A stretch of DNA of 64,000 nt from Streptococcus mitis (lineage in GTDB: Bacteria > Bacillota > Bacilli > Lactobacillales > Streptococcaceae). Shown here one piece after another: positions 39,125-47,956 of this stretch (the first letter of the stretch is position 1; each line of letters begins with the position of its first letter). Location of the stretch: the NCBI RefSeq assembly GCF_000722765.2, contig NZ_CP028415.1, forward strand, positions 688,501 through 752,500. The letters are read 5' to 3'. Under the pieces are notes generated by a model that worked only from the letters and a program-made list of their open reading frames with translations, was not told the origin of the DNA and made no database searches. The translations under genes were made by a program, and so were the position numbers.

Positions 39125-39361
39125 TTATTTAGCAAGTTTAGCTGAAAGACGAGCTTTGTCGCGACTTGCTTTGTTTTTGTGAATCAAACCTTTAGTTTCT
39201 GCTTTATCGATAGCTGAGCTAGCAGCACGGAAAAGTTCTTCAGATGGGTTTGCTTCGAAAGCTTTGATAGCAGTACGCATAGCTGATTTTTGAGCTGAGT
39301 TCTTTTCGTTTTGTTTAACGTTCAATTCAGCGCGTTTGATAGCTGATTTAATGTTTGCCAA
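39125..39361 (-). CDS. rpsT: 30S ribosomal protein S20
   Basis: A 78-residue primary 16S rRNA-binding protein, beginning with the family sequence (M)[20 protein letters not shown] and ending [10 protein letters not shown]. The codon at the conserved first position is TTG at 39361, not ATG, preceded by GGAGG at a good distance; a slightly longer frame from 39376 would leave the ribosome-binding site inside the coding region. A TTG start is known for S20 in E. coli, where it matters for self-regulation. A minus-strand TATAAT lies at about 39392-39397. Confidence 0.93.
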
Positions 39362-39428
39362 TGTTCTTACCTCCATATTTACTAACTATACCATTATATC
39401 TGAAAACTTACGTTTTGACAAGGGGAAA

Positions 39429-40349
39429 TTATTTTTTTAAGTAAATTTCATCGATTTCATGGTTCTTTGTTTTATGAAGAATCACTTCTGCACGATTTCT
39501 GGTTGGTTCAATATAATTTTGTAGATTTGTGAGATTGATACTGGTCCAGACCTGATGGGCAAAGGATTCCACTTCCCCAATCGGCATTTGTGTAAAACGA
39601 TAATAGTAGCTATCAGGGTCGTTTTGGGCTAGGCTCAGCATTTTCAAGAAACGGTCCAGATACCAACTCTCGATGTCATCAACTGAAGCATCAACATAGA
39701 TGGAAAAGTCAAAGAAGTCAGTAATGTAGAGACGCTCGTTTTGTGGATTTTGGAAGACATTTATTCCTTCAACAATGACAAAATCAGCAGCTTTAACGCT
39801 TTGCTTTTCCTCAGGGACGATGTCGTAGACTTCATGAGAATAGACAGGAATATCTACATCTTGTCCATTTTTGATGTGATCCAGGAAGTTGAGAAGAGCT
39901 TCCATATCATAGCTTTCAGGAAATCCCTTGCGATTTAGAATCCCTTGCTCAATCAGGGTCTGGTTGGGATAGAGAAAGCCGTCAGTTGTTACCAACTCAA
40001 CTCTAGCATCTGTAAGCGTACGGGATAGCAGGATTTGAAGTAGGCGACTAGTTGTGGATTTTCCAACGGCAACACTCCCAGAAACCCCAATGATAAAAGG
40101 CTGGGATTTACTTTCGCGTTGAAGGAAAATTCCTTTTGAAAAAGCCAAATCATCCTTGGTACGTTTGTAAATCTGGATGAGATGGGCTAGGGGAAGATAG
40201 ACATCGGTAACATCCTGCAAGCTAATCTGGTCATTAAAACTCTTGATGGATTCTAATTCCTCTTCTGTCAAAGGAGGTGTTGTTTTTCGATGTAAAGATT
40301 GCCAAGTCTGGCGACTGATTTTTTCAAAATGTAAAAATTCGTTGGTCAT
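39429..40349 (-). CDS. coaA: pantothenate kinase (type I)
   Basis: A 306-residue enzyme for the first step of coenzyme A synthesis. The P-loop [13 protein letters not shown] is at about residues 94-106, followed by [41 protein letters not shown] and the C-terminal [18 protein letters not shown]. The ATG at 40349 is the family start ([12 protein letters not shown]) after AGGGGAAAACAC; the frame open to 40463 crosses the divergent promoter region. Divergently transcribed from the small membrane protein gene at 40550. Confidence 0.96.
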   Translation of the reverse strand: MTNEFLHFEKISRQTWQSLHRKTTPPLTEEELESIKSFNDQISLQDVTDVYLPLAHLIQIYKRTKDDLAFSKGIFLQRESKSQPFIIGVSGSVAVGKSTTSRLLQILLSRTLTDARVELVTTDGFLYPNQTLIEQGILNRKGFPESYDMEALLNFLDHIKNGQDVDIPVYSHEVYDIVPEEKQSVKAADFVIVEGINVFQNPQNERLYITDFFDFSIYVDASVDDIESWYLDRFLKMLSLAQNDPDSYYYRFTQMPIGEVESFAHQVWTSINLTNLQNYIEPTRNRAEVILHKTKNHEIDEIYLKK

Positions 40350-40434
40350 GTGTTTTCCCCTAGATATTTTGTATATCATATCATAAAAAGCTAAAAAAAT
40401 AAAGCGGTTTCTTGATGATAGTAAGCCAATATCG

Positions 40435-40549
40435 TATAATAGAGGTAGATAGAGGTTGAACAATTTATTGATGAAGTAGGAGCTACCTTCTCCTGATTTA
40501 TAAGCTTATAAAGGGGGCTTTAGTATTCACAACTTATAGGAGGTGTGTC
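40435..40549 (+). promoter_or_regulatory. promoter and long leader of the small membrane protein gene
   Basis: TATAAT at 40435-40440 is followed by a leader of about 100 bases. It contains a hairpin GAAGTAG / CTACCTTC and a perfect 14-base palindrome TTATAAGCTTATAA (40498-40511). Half of that palindrome could also pair with CTTATA, which touches the strong AGGAGGTG ribosome-binding site. A translational switch is possible but only inferred. Confidence 0.45.
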
Positions 40550-40954
40550 ATGAAAATCTTAAAAAGTTATTTATTGGAACTCTGTTTTATTTTAAGTTTT
40601 GCACTACCTTTTTTAAAAGGAGCGAATGCGGATAATGGTAGACGTTTTGTGGAAACCTATTACGGTTTTACTTTTTTGATGGAACATGCCATTGTAACAG
40701 CTGTCTTTATCTGTTCGCTCTTGATTGCTTTCTTCCTAAAAAAACGGTGGACGAAATGGCTTGCTGCTGGTAGTTATCTATTTTTGATTTTGTGGATTGC
40801 TACAGAGGGTTATTTCTTCCGCATGTCACTAGAAGATTTGATACGACTTTGGACAAGTTTGGAATTCCTGACAAAAACGTATCAGTTAGGCTTTTATCTA
40901 AACATCTTGTTGGGAATCCTGTTGATGATAAAGTATTTGAAGGTTAAGCAATAG
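40550..40954 (+). CDS. small hypothetical membrane protein
   Basis: A 134-residue protein with about four hydrophobic segments (roughly residues 7-24, 43-63, 70-88 and 110-130) and a charged loop KGANADNGRRFVETYYG after the first. It has a very strong ribosome-binding site, AGGAGGTGTGTC. I recognise no family motif. It stands alone between the divergent coaA promoter and the nucleoside operon and has an unusually long leader. Confidence 0.75.
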   Translation: MKILKSYLLELCFILSFALPFLKGANADNGRRFVETYYGFTFLMEHAIVTAVFICSLLIAFFLKKRWTKWLAAGSYLFLILWIATEGYFFRMSLEDLIRLWTSLEFLTKTYQLGFYLNILLGILLMIKYLKVKQ

Positions 40955-41113
40955 TAATAAAAATGCGCCTGATTATAGATGATAAACTTTTTGTTTTATC
41001 CTGACTATGATATTTCTAGTTCTAAATGGCTTATTATTTATAAGTGTTTAAAGAGATTGAAGAAAAGGTCTTCTTGACTAGCTTTCTTCAGTCTTTTTCG
41101 TTTCATTATCAAT

Positions 41114-41153
41114 TTGTAAACGATTTACAATTTAAGTCAAATTATGGTAAAAT
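41114..41153 (+). promoter_or_regulatory. operator-like palindrome and promoter of the pyrimidine salvage operon
   Basis: TTGTAAA-CGA-TTTACAA (41114-41130) is a perfect 7-bp inverted repeat overlapping the probable -35 (TTTACA). The extended -10, TGG-TAAAAT, has its TAAAAT at 41148-41153, seven bases before the ATG at 41160. It resembles a CcpA cre site (TGTAAACG...TTTACA) but has one extra base at the centre. Confidence 0.6.
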
Positions 41154-41159
41154 AGTTTC

Positions 41160-41750
41160 ATGAGTAAAATGTATTATGCAGAAAATCCTGATGCTGCTCA
41201 CGACATTCATGAGTTGAGAGTGGAATTGTTGGGACAAAAAATGACCTTTTTGACGGATGCGGGTGTTTTTAGCAAGAAAATGATTGACTTTGGCAGTCAA
41301 CTATTGCTCAAGTGTCTTGAGGTCAACCAAGGAGAAACTGTCCTTGATGTAGGCTGTGGTTATGGACCTCTGGGCTTGTCCTTGGCTAAGGCTTATGGAG
41401 TTCAGGCGACCATGGTCGACATCAACAATCGTGCCTTGGATTTGGCACGACAAAATGCTGAACGAAATAAAGTAGTAGCGACGATTTTCCAGTCTAACAT
41501 CTATGAACAAGTTGAAGGCACATTTGACCATGTCATTTCCAATCCTCCTATTCGTGCAGGCAAGCAAGTGGTTCATGAAATCATTGAGAAAAGTAAAGAT
41601 TTTTTGGAAACTGGTGGAGATTTAACAATCGTTATCCAGAAAAAACAAGGGGCTCCAAGTGCCAAGTCCAAGATGGAAGATGTGTTTGGTAATTGTGAAA
41701 TTGTCAAAAAAGATAAGGGATACTATATCCTTAGAAGTGTGAAAGAATGA
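41160..41750 (+). CDS. class I SAM-dependent methyltransferase, RsmC-like
   Basis: A 196-residue methyltransferase. The SAM motif is VLDVGCGYGPLGLSLAKAYG at about residues 60-79, followed by the acidic VDINNRALDLARQN and the substrate motif ISNPPIRAGK (NPPF-like), typical of RsmC guanine-N2 rRNA methyltransferases. Only one of the two domains of E. coli RsmC is present, as usual in Firmicutes. It overlaps pdp by four bases (ATGA) and heads the pyrimidine nucleoside operon. Predicted to be leaderless. Confidence 0.88.
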   Translation: MSKMYYAENPDAAHDIHELRVELLGQKMTFLTDAGVFSKKMIDFGSQLLLKCLEVNQGETVLDVGCGYGPLGLSLAKAYGVQATMVDINNRALDLARQNAERNKVVATIFQSNIYEQVEGTFDHVISNPPIRAGKQVVHEIIEKSKDFLETGGDLTIVIQKKQGAPSAKSKMEDVFGNCEIVKKDKGYYILRSVKE

Positions 41751-43024
41751 GAGCAGTTGATTTAATCCAAAAAAAACGAGACGGTCAAGAACTGACTTCG
41801 AGTGAAATTGAATGGCTAGTTGAAGGCTATGTGTCAGGAACTGTTCCTGATTATCAGATGTCTGCCTTTGCTATGGCTGTTTATTTCAAAGGAATGACGA
41901 CTCGAGAAATCTCTGACCTAACTATGAAGATGGTCAAGACAGGGCAAGAGTTTGATTTATCAGCTATTGATGGGGTTAAGGTTGATAAGCATTCTACGGG
42001 TGGTGTTGGTGATAAGGTAACCTTGATTTTGGCTCCCCTTGTTGCCAGCTTTGGTGTTCCTGTGGCCAAAATGAGTGGTCGTGGTCTCGGCCATACTGGT
42101 GGGACAATTGATAAATTGGAGTCTATCAAGGGCTATCAAGTAGAACGTAGTCAAGAAGATTTTATTCGTCAAGTTCAGAATATTGGTGTATCTGTCATTG
42201 GGCAATCAGACCAGCTGGTCAAAGCGGATAAGCTTCTCTACGCCCTTCGTGATGTGACTGCAACTGTCGACACGATTCCTTTGATTGCGAGTTCAGTGAT
42301 GAGCAAGAAAATTGCGGCAGGTGCGGATGCTATTTTGCTAGACGTGACTGTTGGTGAGGGTGCCTTCATGAAGACGGTTGATGAGGCGCGTGAGTTGGCT
42401 CAAACCATGGTGGATCTTGGTAAGGCTGTTGGTAGAAGAACGGTAGCAGTGATTACGGATATGAGCCAGCCTTTGGGACGAGCGATTGGAAATCGTCTGG
42501 AGATCCTTGAAGCATTGGAGATTTTACAAGGGCAAGGCCGTCAGGATATTACCCACTTCATCTGTGAATTGGCTCAAATTATGCTTGGCCTTGCAAATGT
42601 TAACAAGACAGTTGAAGAAGTTCGCCAACATCTTGACAATGGCCAAGCACTGGCTAAGTTTGAGGAAATGGTCCAAGCCCAAGGTGGAGATTTGGAAGAC
42701 CTCTATCGTCCTGTCAATGTGGCCCATATGGTGGAAATCCCTGCTCAGGAAACGGGTGTTATTTCAGCTCTTCCAGCTATGGAATTTGGTCTTTATGCCA
42801 TGAGACTGGGGGCAGGTCGTGCAGTCAAGTCTGATGCTTTGGACTATGAAACAGGAATTGTTTTTGAAAAGAAAGTTGGAGATTCCGTTCAAAAGGGAGA
42901 AATTGTTGCAAAAGTATACACAAATGGAAAAATTTCTCCTCAGCTAGTTACAGATTTTCAAAAATATGTTAAAATAAATGATAGGGTGCAAAGTTTACGA
43001 GAAATTATAGAAATCATCTCATAA
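41747..43024 (+). CDS. pdp: pyrimidine-nucleoside phosphorylase
   Basis: A 425-residue enzyme splitting uridine and thymidine with phosphate. Hallmarks are the [20 protein letters not shown] phosphate site, [19 protein letters not shown], the pyrimidine-site segment [20 protein letters not shown], and a C-terminal lipoyl-like barrel ending [14 protein letters not shown]. It overlaps the methyltransferase gene by four bases and deoC follows 19 bases later. It supplies deoxyribose 1-phosphate for DeoB and DeoC. Confidence 0.96.
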   Translation: MRAVDLIQKKRDGQELTSSEIEWLVEGYVSGTVPDYQMSAFAMAVYFKGMTTREISDLTMKMVKTGQEFDLSAIDGVKVDKHSTGGVGDKVTLILAPLVASFGVPVAKMSGRGLGHTGGTIDKLESIKGYQVERSQEDFIRQVQNIGVSVIGQSDQLVKADKLLYALRDVTATVDTIPLIASSVMSKKIAAGADAILLDVTVGEGAFMKTVDEARELAQTMVDLGKAVGRRTVAVITDMSQPLGRAIGNRLEILEALEILQGQGRQDITHFICELAQIMLGLANVNKTVEEVRQHLDNGQALAKFEEMVQAQGGDLEDLYRPVNVAHMVEIPAQETGVISALPAMEFGLYAMRLGAGRAVKSDALDYETGIVFEKKVGDSVQKGEIVAKVYTNGKISPQLVTDFQKYVKINDRVQSLREIIEIIS

Positions 43025-43043
43025 ACCGCAGGAGAATCCGAAT

Positions 43044-43706
43044 ATGAAATTAAATAAATATATCGATCATACGCTTTTAAAACAAGATGCAACAGAAAAT
43101 CAAATTGATTGTTTGTTGTCTGAGGCTAGAGAGTATGATTTTGCCAGTGTTTGCGTTAATCCTACCTGGGTTGAACATGCTAAAAAAGGGCTTGAAGGCA
43201 CAGATGTCAAGGTCTGCACAGTAGTAGGTTTCCCTTTGGGAGCAACAACTTCAGCTGTGAAAGCATTTGAAACCAAAGAAGCTATCCAAAATGGTGCAGA
43301 TGAGATTGATATGGTGATCAATGTTGGGGCTCTCAAATCAGGTAATTTAGCCTTGGTTGAGTCAGATATTCGCGCAGTCGTGGAAGCAAGTGGGAACAAG
43401 TTAGTGAAAGTCATTATTGAAGCGTGTCTGCTGACAAACCAAGAAAAAGTTGTGGCTTGTCAATTAGCCCAAAAAGCGGGAGCTGACTTTGTCAAAACAT
43501 CTACTGGCTTTTCAACTGGTGGTGCTACGATAGCAGATGTTAGATTAATGCGTGAAACAGTTGGACCTGATATGGGAGTCAAGGCTGCTGGTGGAGCTCG
43601 TTCTTATGCAGATGCTTTTGCCTTTGTGGAAGCAGGTGCGACCCGTATCGGAACGTCAGCTGGGGTAGCCATTTTAAAAGGAGAATTGGCTGATGGCGAC
43701 TACTGA
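43044..43706 (+). CDS. deoC: deoxyribose-phosphate aldolase
   Basis: A 220-residue class I aldolase cleaving deoxyribose 5-phosphate to acetaldehyde and glyceraldehyde 3-phosphate. The Schiff-base Lys is in [15 protein letters not shown], the second active-site Lys in [14 protein letters not shown], and the Asp region in [17 protein letters not shown]. It overlaps cdd by 14 bases. It completes deoxynucleoside breakdown in this operon. Confidence 0.97.
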   Translation: MKLNKYIDHTLLKQDATENQIDCLLSEAREYDFASVCVNPTWVEHAKKGLEGTDVKVCTVVGFPLGATTSAVKAFETKEAIQNGADEIDMVINVGALKSGNLALVESDIRAVVEASGNKLVKVIIEACLLTNQEKVVACQLAQKAGADFVKTSTGFSTGGATIADVRLMRETVGPDMGVKAAGGARSYADAFAFVEAGATRIGTSAGVAILKGELADGDY

Positions 43707-44082
43707 GTTGATTGAACTAGCAATTGAAACCAGCAAGAAAGCCTATGTGCCCTATTCTCATTTTCCAGTCGGAGCTGTTTTAGTGGCGAAAGAAGGTACC
43801 ACTTATACAGGTGTCAATATCGAGAATGCTAGTTATTCTTTGACCAACTGTGGAGAGCGTACAGCGATTTTTAAAGCAGTTTCTGAAGGTCAAAGAGAGT
43901 TTTCAGAATTAATTGTCTATGGACAGACTGAAAAGCCAATTTCGCCATGTGGTGCTTGTCGCCAAGTGATGGCTGAATTTTTTGAACAAGATCTAAAAGT
44001 GACCTTAGTCGCAAAAGATAAATCGACGGTCGAGATGACGGTCGGGGAGTTACTTCCATACTCTTTTACAGACTTAAACTAG
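43693..44082 (+). CDS. cdd: cytidine deaminase
   Basis: A 129-residue tetrameric-type cytidine/deoxycytidine deaminase. The zinc ligands are Cys in [10 protein letters not shown] (with the catalytic Glu) and both Cys of [10 protein letters not shown]; the substrate pocket [10 protein letters not shown] and [10 protein letters not shown] are present. It converts cytidine to uridine for Pdp. It overlaps deoC by 14 bases. Between its stop and pnrA are several short inverted repeats (such as GCAAC-ATC-GTTGC). Confidence 0.96.
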   Translation: MATTELIELAIETSKKAYVPYSHFPVGAVLVAKEGTTYTGVNIENASYSLTNCGERTAIFKAVSEGQREFSELIVYGQTEKPISPCGACRQVMAEFFEQDLKVTLVAKDKSTVEMTVGELLPYSFTDLN

Positions 44083-44171
44083 TCTGAGTCGCTCTCTGAG
44101 TGGCACGGTCCTTGTGGCCAATCAATCCATACTTGCAACATCGTTGCACATCTTATTTAGGAGGTTCAGTA

Positions 44172-45224
44172 ATGAACAAGAAACAATGGCTAGGCCTCGG
44201 TCTAGTTGCAGTGGCAGCAGTTGGACTTGCTGCATGTGGTAACCGCTCTTCTCGTAACGCAGCTTCATCTTCTGATGTGAAGACAAAAGCAGCAATCGTC
44301 ACTGATACTGGTGGTGTTGATGACAAATCATTCAACCAATCAGCTTGGGAAGGTTTGCAAGACTGGGGTAAAGAACACAATCTTTCAAAAGATAAAGGTT
44401 TCACTTACTTCCAATCAACAAGTGAAGCTGACTATGCTAACAACTTGCAACAAGCAGCTGGAAGCTACAACCTAATCTTCGGTGTTGGTTTTGCCCTTCA
44501 CAATGCGGTTGAAGAAGCAGCAAAAGACCACTCTGACTTGAACTATGTCTTGATTGATGATGTGATTAAAGATCAAAAGAATGTTGCTAGCGTAACATTT
44601 GCTGATAACGAAGCTGCTTACCTTGCGGGTGTTGCAGCGGCTAAAACAACTAAAACAAAACAAGTTGGTTTTGTAGGTGGTATTGAGTCTGAAGTTATCT
44701 CACGTTTTGCAGCTGGATTTAAAGCTGGTGTTGAGTCAGTAGATCCATCTATCAAAGTACAAGTTGACTATGCTGGTTCATTTGGTGATGCTGCTAAAGG
44801 TAAAACAATTGCAGCAGCACAATACGCAGCTGGTGCAGACGTTGTTTATCAAGCAGCAGGTGGAACAGGTGCTGGTGTCTTTGCAGAAGCAAAATCACTC
44901 AATGAAAGCCGTTCTGAAAGTGAAAAAGTTTGGGTTATCGGTGTTGACCGTGACCAAGTAGCAGAAGGTAAGTACACTTCTAAAGATGGTAAAGAATCAA
45001 ACTTCGTTCTTGTATCTACTTTGAAACAAGTTGGTACAACTGTAAAAGATATTGCTAACAAAGCAGAAAAAGGTGAATTCCCTGGCGGTCAAGTGATCGT
45101 TTACTCATTGAAAGATAAAGGGGTTGACTTGGCAGTAACAAACCTTTCAGAAGAAGGTAAAAAAGCTGTCGAAGATGCTAAAGCTAAAATCCTTGATGGA
45201 AGCGTAAAAGTTCCTGAAAAATAA
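44172..45224 (+). CDS. pnrA: nucleoside-binding lipoprotein PnrA
   Basis: A 350-residue BMP-family solute-binding lipoprotein. The signal peptide MNKKQWLGLGLVAVAAVG ends in the lipobox LAAC with Cys22. The mature protein has AIVTDTGGVDDKSFNQSAWE, FGVGFALHNAVEEAAK and GADVVYQAAGGTGAGVF, family features that contact purine and pyrimidine nucleosides. It is anchored outside the membrane and feeds the NupABC transporter. The ATG at 44172 follows TTAGGAGG; a longer open frame upstream would bury the signal peptide. A strong terminator follows it. Confidence 0.95.
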   Translation: MNKKQWLGLGLVAVAAVGLAACGNRSSRNAASSSDVKTKAAIVTDTGGVDDKSFNQSAWEGLQDWGKEHNLSKDKGFTYFQSTSEADYANNLQQAAGSYNLIFGVGFALHNAVEEAAKDHSDLNYVLIDDVIKDQKNVASVTFADNEAAYLAGVAAAKTTKTKQVGFVGGIESEVISRFAAGFKAGVESVDPSIKVQVDYAGSFGDAAKGKTIAAAQYAAGADVVYQAAGGTGAGVFAEAKSLNESRSESEKVWVIGVDRDQVAEGKYTSKDGKESNFVLVSTLKQVGTTVKDIANKAEKGEFPGGQVIVYSLKDKGVDLAVTNLSEEGKKAVEDAKAKILDGSVKVPEK

Positions 45225-45246
45225 TGGATGGAAGTTATTTCTTAGG

Positions 45247-45332
45247 AAGCGGCCATCGGCCGCTTTTTTAAGAGTTGAGACAAAGTCATTTTGTCTCAGT
45301 AAAGCTTGCTACTAGACAAACTAGCAAGTTTT
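45247..45332 (+). terminator. three consecutive hairpins between pnrA and nupA
   Basis: First AAGCGGCC / GGCCGCTT with six Ts (45247-45269), a strong terminator. Second TGAGACAAA / TTTGTCTCA (45276-45298). Third CTTGCTA / TAGCAAG followed by TTTTATT (45305-45334). They would let pnrA mRNA exceed nupABC mRNA, as expected for a binding protein. Confidence 0.7.
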
Positions 45333-45367
45333 ATTGAAATAAAATAAGACTCTGAAAGGAAGAGCAC

Positions 45368-46903
45368 ATGGCACACGAAAATGTCATTGAGATGCGTGAT
45401 ATTACCAAGGTGTTTGGTGAATTTGTTGCCAACGACAAAATCAACCTTCACCTACGAAAAGGTGAAATTCATGCACTTTTAGGAGAAAATGGGGCTGGTA
45501 AGTCCACGCTCATGAATATGTTAGCAGGGCTTCTTGAACCAACCAGTGGTGAAATCGCAGTCAACGGTCAAGTTGTCAACCTCGACTCACCATCTAAAGC
45601 GGCTAGCTTGGGAATCGGAATGGTTCACCAGCACTTTATGTTGGTAGAAGCCTTCACAGTGGCTGAAAACATCATTTTAGGAAGTGAATTAACTAAAAAT
45701 GGTGTATTAGATATTGCTGGAGCTAGCAAAGAAATTAAGGCTCTTTCTGAACGTTACGGCTTAGCTGTTGATCCTTCTGCTAAGGTGGCAGATATCTCAG
45801 TTGGAGCCCAACAACGTGTAGAAATTTTAAAAACCCTTTATCGGGGGGCTGATATCCTTATCTTTGATGAACCAACGGCTGTCTTGACTCCATCAGAAAT
45901 TGATGAGTTGATGGCTATTTTGAAAAATCTTGTCAAAGAAGGAAAATCAATTATTTTGATCACCCACAAGTTGGACGAGATTCGCGCAGTTTCTGACCGC
46001 GTTACAGTTATCCGTCGTGGGAAATCAATTGAAACCGTCGAAATCGCAGGGGCTACCAATGCTGATTTGGCAGAAATGATGGTGGGACGTTCTGTTTCCT
46101 TTAAAACAGAGAAACAAGCCTCTCAACCAAAAGAAGTGGTCTTATCTATCAAAGATTTGGTGGTCAATGAAAACCGTGGTGTTCCAGCTGTTAAAAATCT
46201 GTCCTTGGATGTTCGTGCTGGAGAGATTGTTGGTATTGCGGGGATTGATGGAAATGGTCAGTCTGAACTGATTCAAGCCATTACAGGTCTTCGCAAGGTT
46301 GAATCTGGTAGCATTGAGCTAAAAGGAGATTCAATTGTAGGCTTGCACCCACGTCAGATTACAGAGTTGAGTGTTGGGCACGTTCCAGAAGACCGTCACC
46401 GTGATGGCTTGATTTTGGAAATGATGATTTCTGAAAATATTGCCCTTCAAACCTATTACAAAGAACCACATAGTAAAAATGGAATTTTGAACTATTCAAA
46501 TATTACTTCTTATGCTAAAAAGCTAATGGAAGAGTTTGATGTTCGTGCTGCCAGTGAATTTGTTCCTGCAGCTGCACTCTCAGGAGGAAATCAACAAAAA
46601 GCAATTATTGCTCGTGAAATTGATCGAGATCCTGATCTCCTTATCGTCAGCCAGCCAACTCGTGGGTTGGATGTCGGTGCCATTGAGTATATCCACAAAC
46701 GCTTGATTGAAGAGCGTGATAATGGCAAGGCTGTCCTTGTTGTCAGCTTTGAACTAGATGAGATTTTAAACGTCTCAGACCGAATCGCCGTTATCCACGA
46801 TGGTAAGATTCAAGGTATTGTATCACCAGAAACAACCAATAAACAAGAACTTGGTGTCTTGATGGCTGGTGGAAACTTGGGAAAGGAGAAGAGTGATGTC
46901 TAA
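45368..46903 (+). CDS. nupA: nucleoside ABC transporter ATP-binding protein (two NBDs)
   Basis: A 511-residue protein with two ABC ATPase domains. The first is canonical: Walker A GENGAGKSTLMNMLAGL, ISVGAQQRVEI signature, ILIFDEPTAVLTP. The second is degenerate, as in the family: GIDGNGQSELIQAITGL in place of Walker A, LSGGNQQKAIIARE signature, LLIVSQPTRGLDVGA. It energises the NupB/NupC permeases. GAAAGGAAGAGCAC precedes the ATG. It overlaps nupB by eight bases. Confidence 0.95.
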   Translation: MAHENVIEMRDITKVFGEFVANDKINLHLRKGEIHALLGENGAGKSTLMNMLAGLLEPTSGEIAVNGQVVNLDSPSKAASLGIGMVHQHFMLVEAFTVAENIILGSELTKNGVLDIAGASKEIKALSERYGLAVDPSAKVADISVGAQQRVEILKTLYRGADILIFDEPTAVLTPSEIDELMAILKNLVKEGKSIILITHKLDEIRAVSDRVTVIRRGKSIETVEIAGATNADLAEMMVGRSVSFKTEKQASQPKEVVLSIKDLVVNENRGVPAVKNLSLDVRAGEIVGIAGIDGNGQSELIQAITGLRKVESGSIELKGDSIVGLHPRQITELSVGHVPEDRHRDGLILEMMISENIALQTYYKEPHSKNGILNYSNITSYAKKLMEEFDVRAASEFVPAAALSGGNQQKAIIAREIDRDPDLLIVSQPTRGLDVGAIEYIHKRLIEERDNGKAVLVVSFELDEILNVSDRIAVIHDGKIQGIVSPETTNKQELGVLMAGGNLGKEKSDV

Positions 46904-47954
46904 AAAATTACAACAAATTTCGGTTCCCTTGATTTCTGTCTTCCTAGGAATTTTACTCGGAGCCATTGTCATGTGGATCTTCGGTTATGATGCTATTTGG
47001 GGCTACGAAGAATTGTTCTATACAGCCTTTGGTAGTCTGCGTGGTATTGGAGAAATCTTCCGTGCCATGGGGCCTTTGGTCTTGATTGGTCTTGGCTTTG
47101 CCGTTGCCAGTCGTGCTGGTTTCTTTAACGTCGGACTTCCTGGTCAGGCTTTGGCTGGTTGGATTCTCAGCGGTTGGTTTGCCCTGTCGCATCCAGATAT
47201 GCCCCGTCCCTTGATGATTCTAGCAACCATCGTGATTGCCTTGATTGCTGGAGGGATTGTCGGAGCGATTCCAGGTATTCTTAGAGCCTATCTAGGGACG
47301 TCAGAGGTTATCGTAACCATCATGATGAACTACATTGTCTTATATGTAGGAAATGCCTTGATTCATGCCTTTCCTAAAGAATTTATGCAAAGTACAGATT
47401 CGACCATTCGTGTTGGGGCTAATGCAACCTACCAGACACCTTGGTTGGCTGAGTTGACTGGTAACTCGCGGATGAATATTGGTATTTTCTTTGCTCTCAT
47501 TGCTGTCGCAGTTATTTGGTTTATGCTCAAGAAAACAACCCTTGGTTTTGAAATCCGTGCTGTTGGTCTTAATCCACATGCTTCAGAATACGCTGGTATT
47601 TCTGCCAAAAGAACGATTATCCTCTCAATGATTATTTCAGGTGCCTTGGCAGGTCTTGGTGGAGCGGTAGAAGGGCTTGGAACCTTCCAGAATGTCTATG
47701 TTCAAGGGGCGTCATTGGCTGTTGGATTTAACGGGATGGCAGTTAGTCTGCTTGCAGCCAATTCACCAATTGGTATTCTCTTTGCAGCCTTCCTATTTGG
47801 TGTTCTCCAAGTTGGAGCCCCTGGTATGAATGCGGCGCAGGTACCGTCTGAGCTTGTCAGCATTGTAACAGCGTCTATTATCTTCTTTGTCAGTGTTCAT
47901 TACCTTATCGAACGCTTTGTCAAACCGAAAAAACAAGTTAAAGGAGGTAAGTAA
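46896..47954 (+). CDS. nupB: nucleoside ABC transporter permease
   Basis: A 352-residue BPD_transp_2-type permease with about eight to nine membrane segments. Typical blocks are GLGFAVASRAGFFNVGLPGQ, LRAYLGTSEVIVTIMMNYI, EIRAVGLNPHASEYAGI (the coupling loop) and VGFNGMAVSLLAANSPIG. The ATG at 46896 follows AAAGGAGAAGAGTG, inside the end of nupA (eight-base overlap). It forms the membrane channel with NupC. Confidence 0.94.
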   Translation: MSKKLQQISVPLISVFLGILLGAIVMWIFGYDAIWGYEELFYTAFGSLRGIGEIFRAMGPLVLIGLGFAVASRAGFFNVGLPGQALAGWILSGWFALSHPDMPRPLMILATIVIALIAGGIVGAIPGILRAYLGTSEVIVTIMMNYIVLYVGNALIHAFPKEFMQSTDSTIRVGANATYQTPWLAELTGNSRMNIGIFFALIAVAVIWFMLKKTTLGFEIRAVGLNPHASEYAGISAKRTIILSMIISGALAGLGGAVEGLGTFQNVYVQGASLAVGFNGMAVSLLAANSPIGILFAAFLFGVLQVGAPGMNAAQVPSELVSIVTASIIFFVSVHYLIERFVKPKKQVKGGK

Positions 47955-47956
47955 AG

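Noticed and set aside
44083..44171. Riboswitch in the cdd-pnrA gap
   Set aside because: Only short unrelated inverted repeats are present; no purine or other known aptamer core could be matched.
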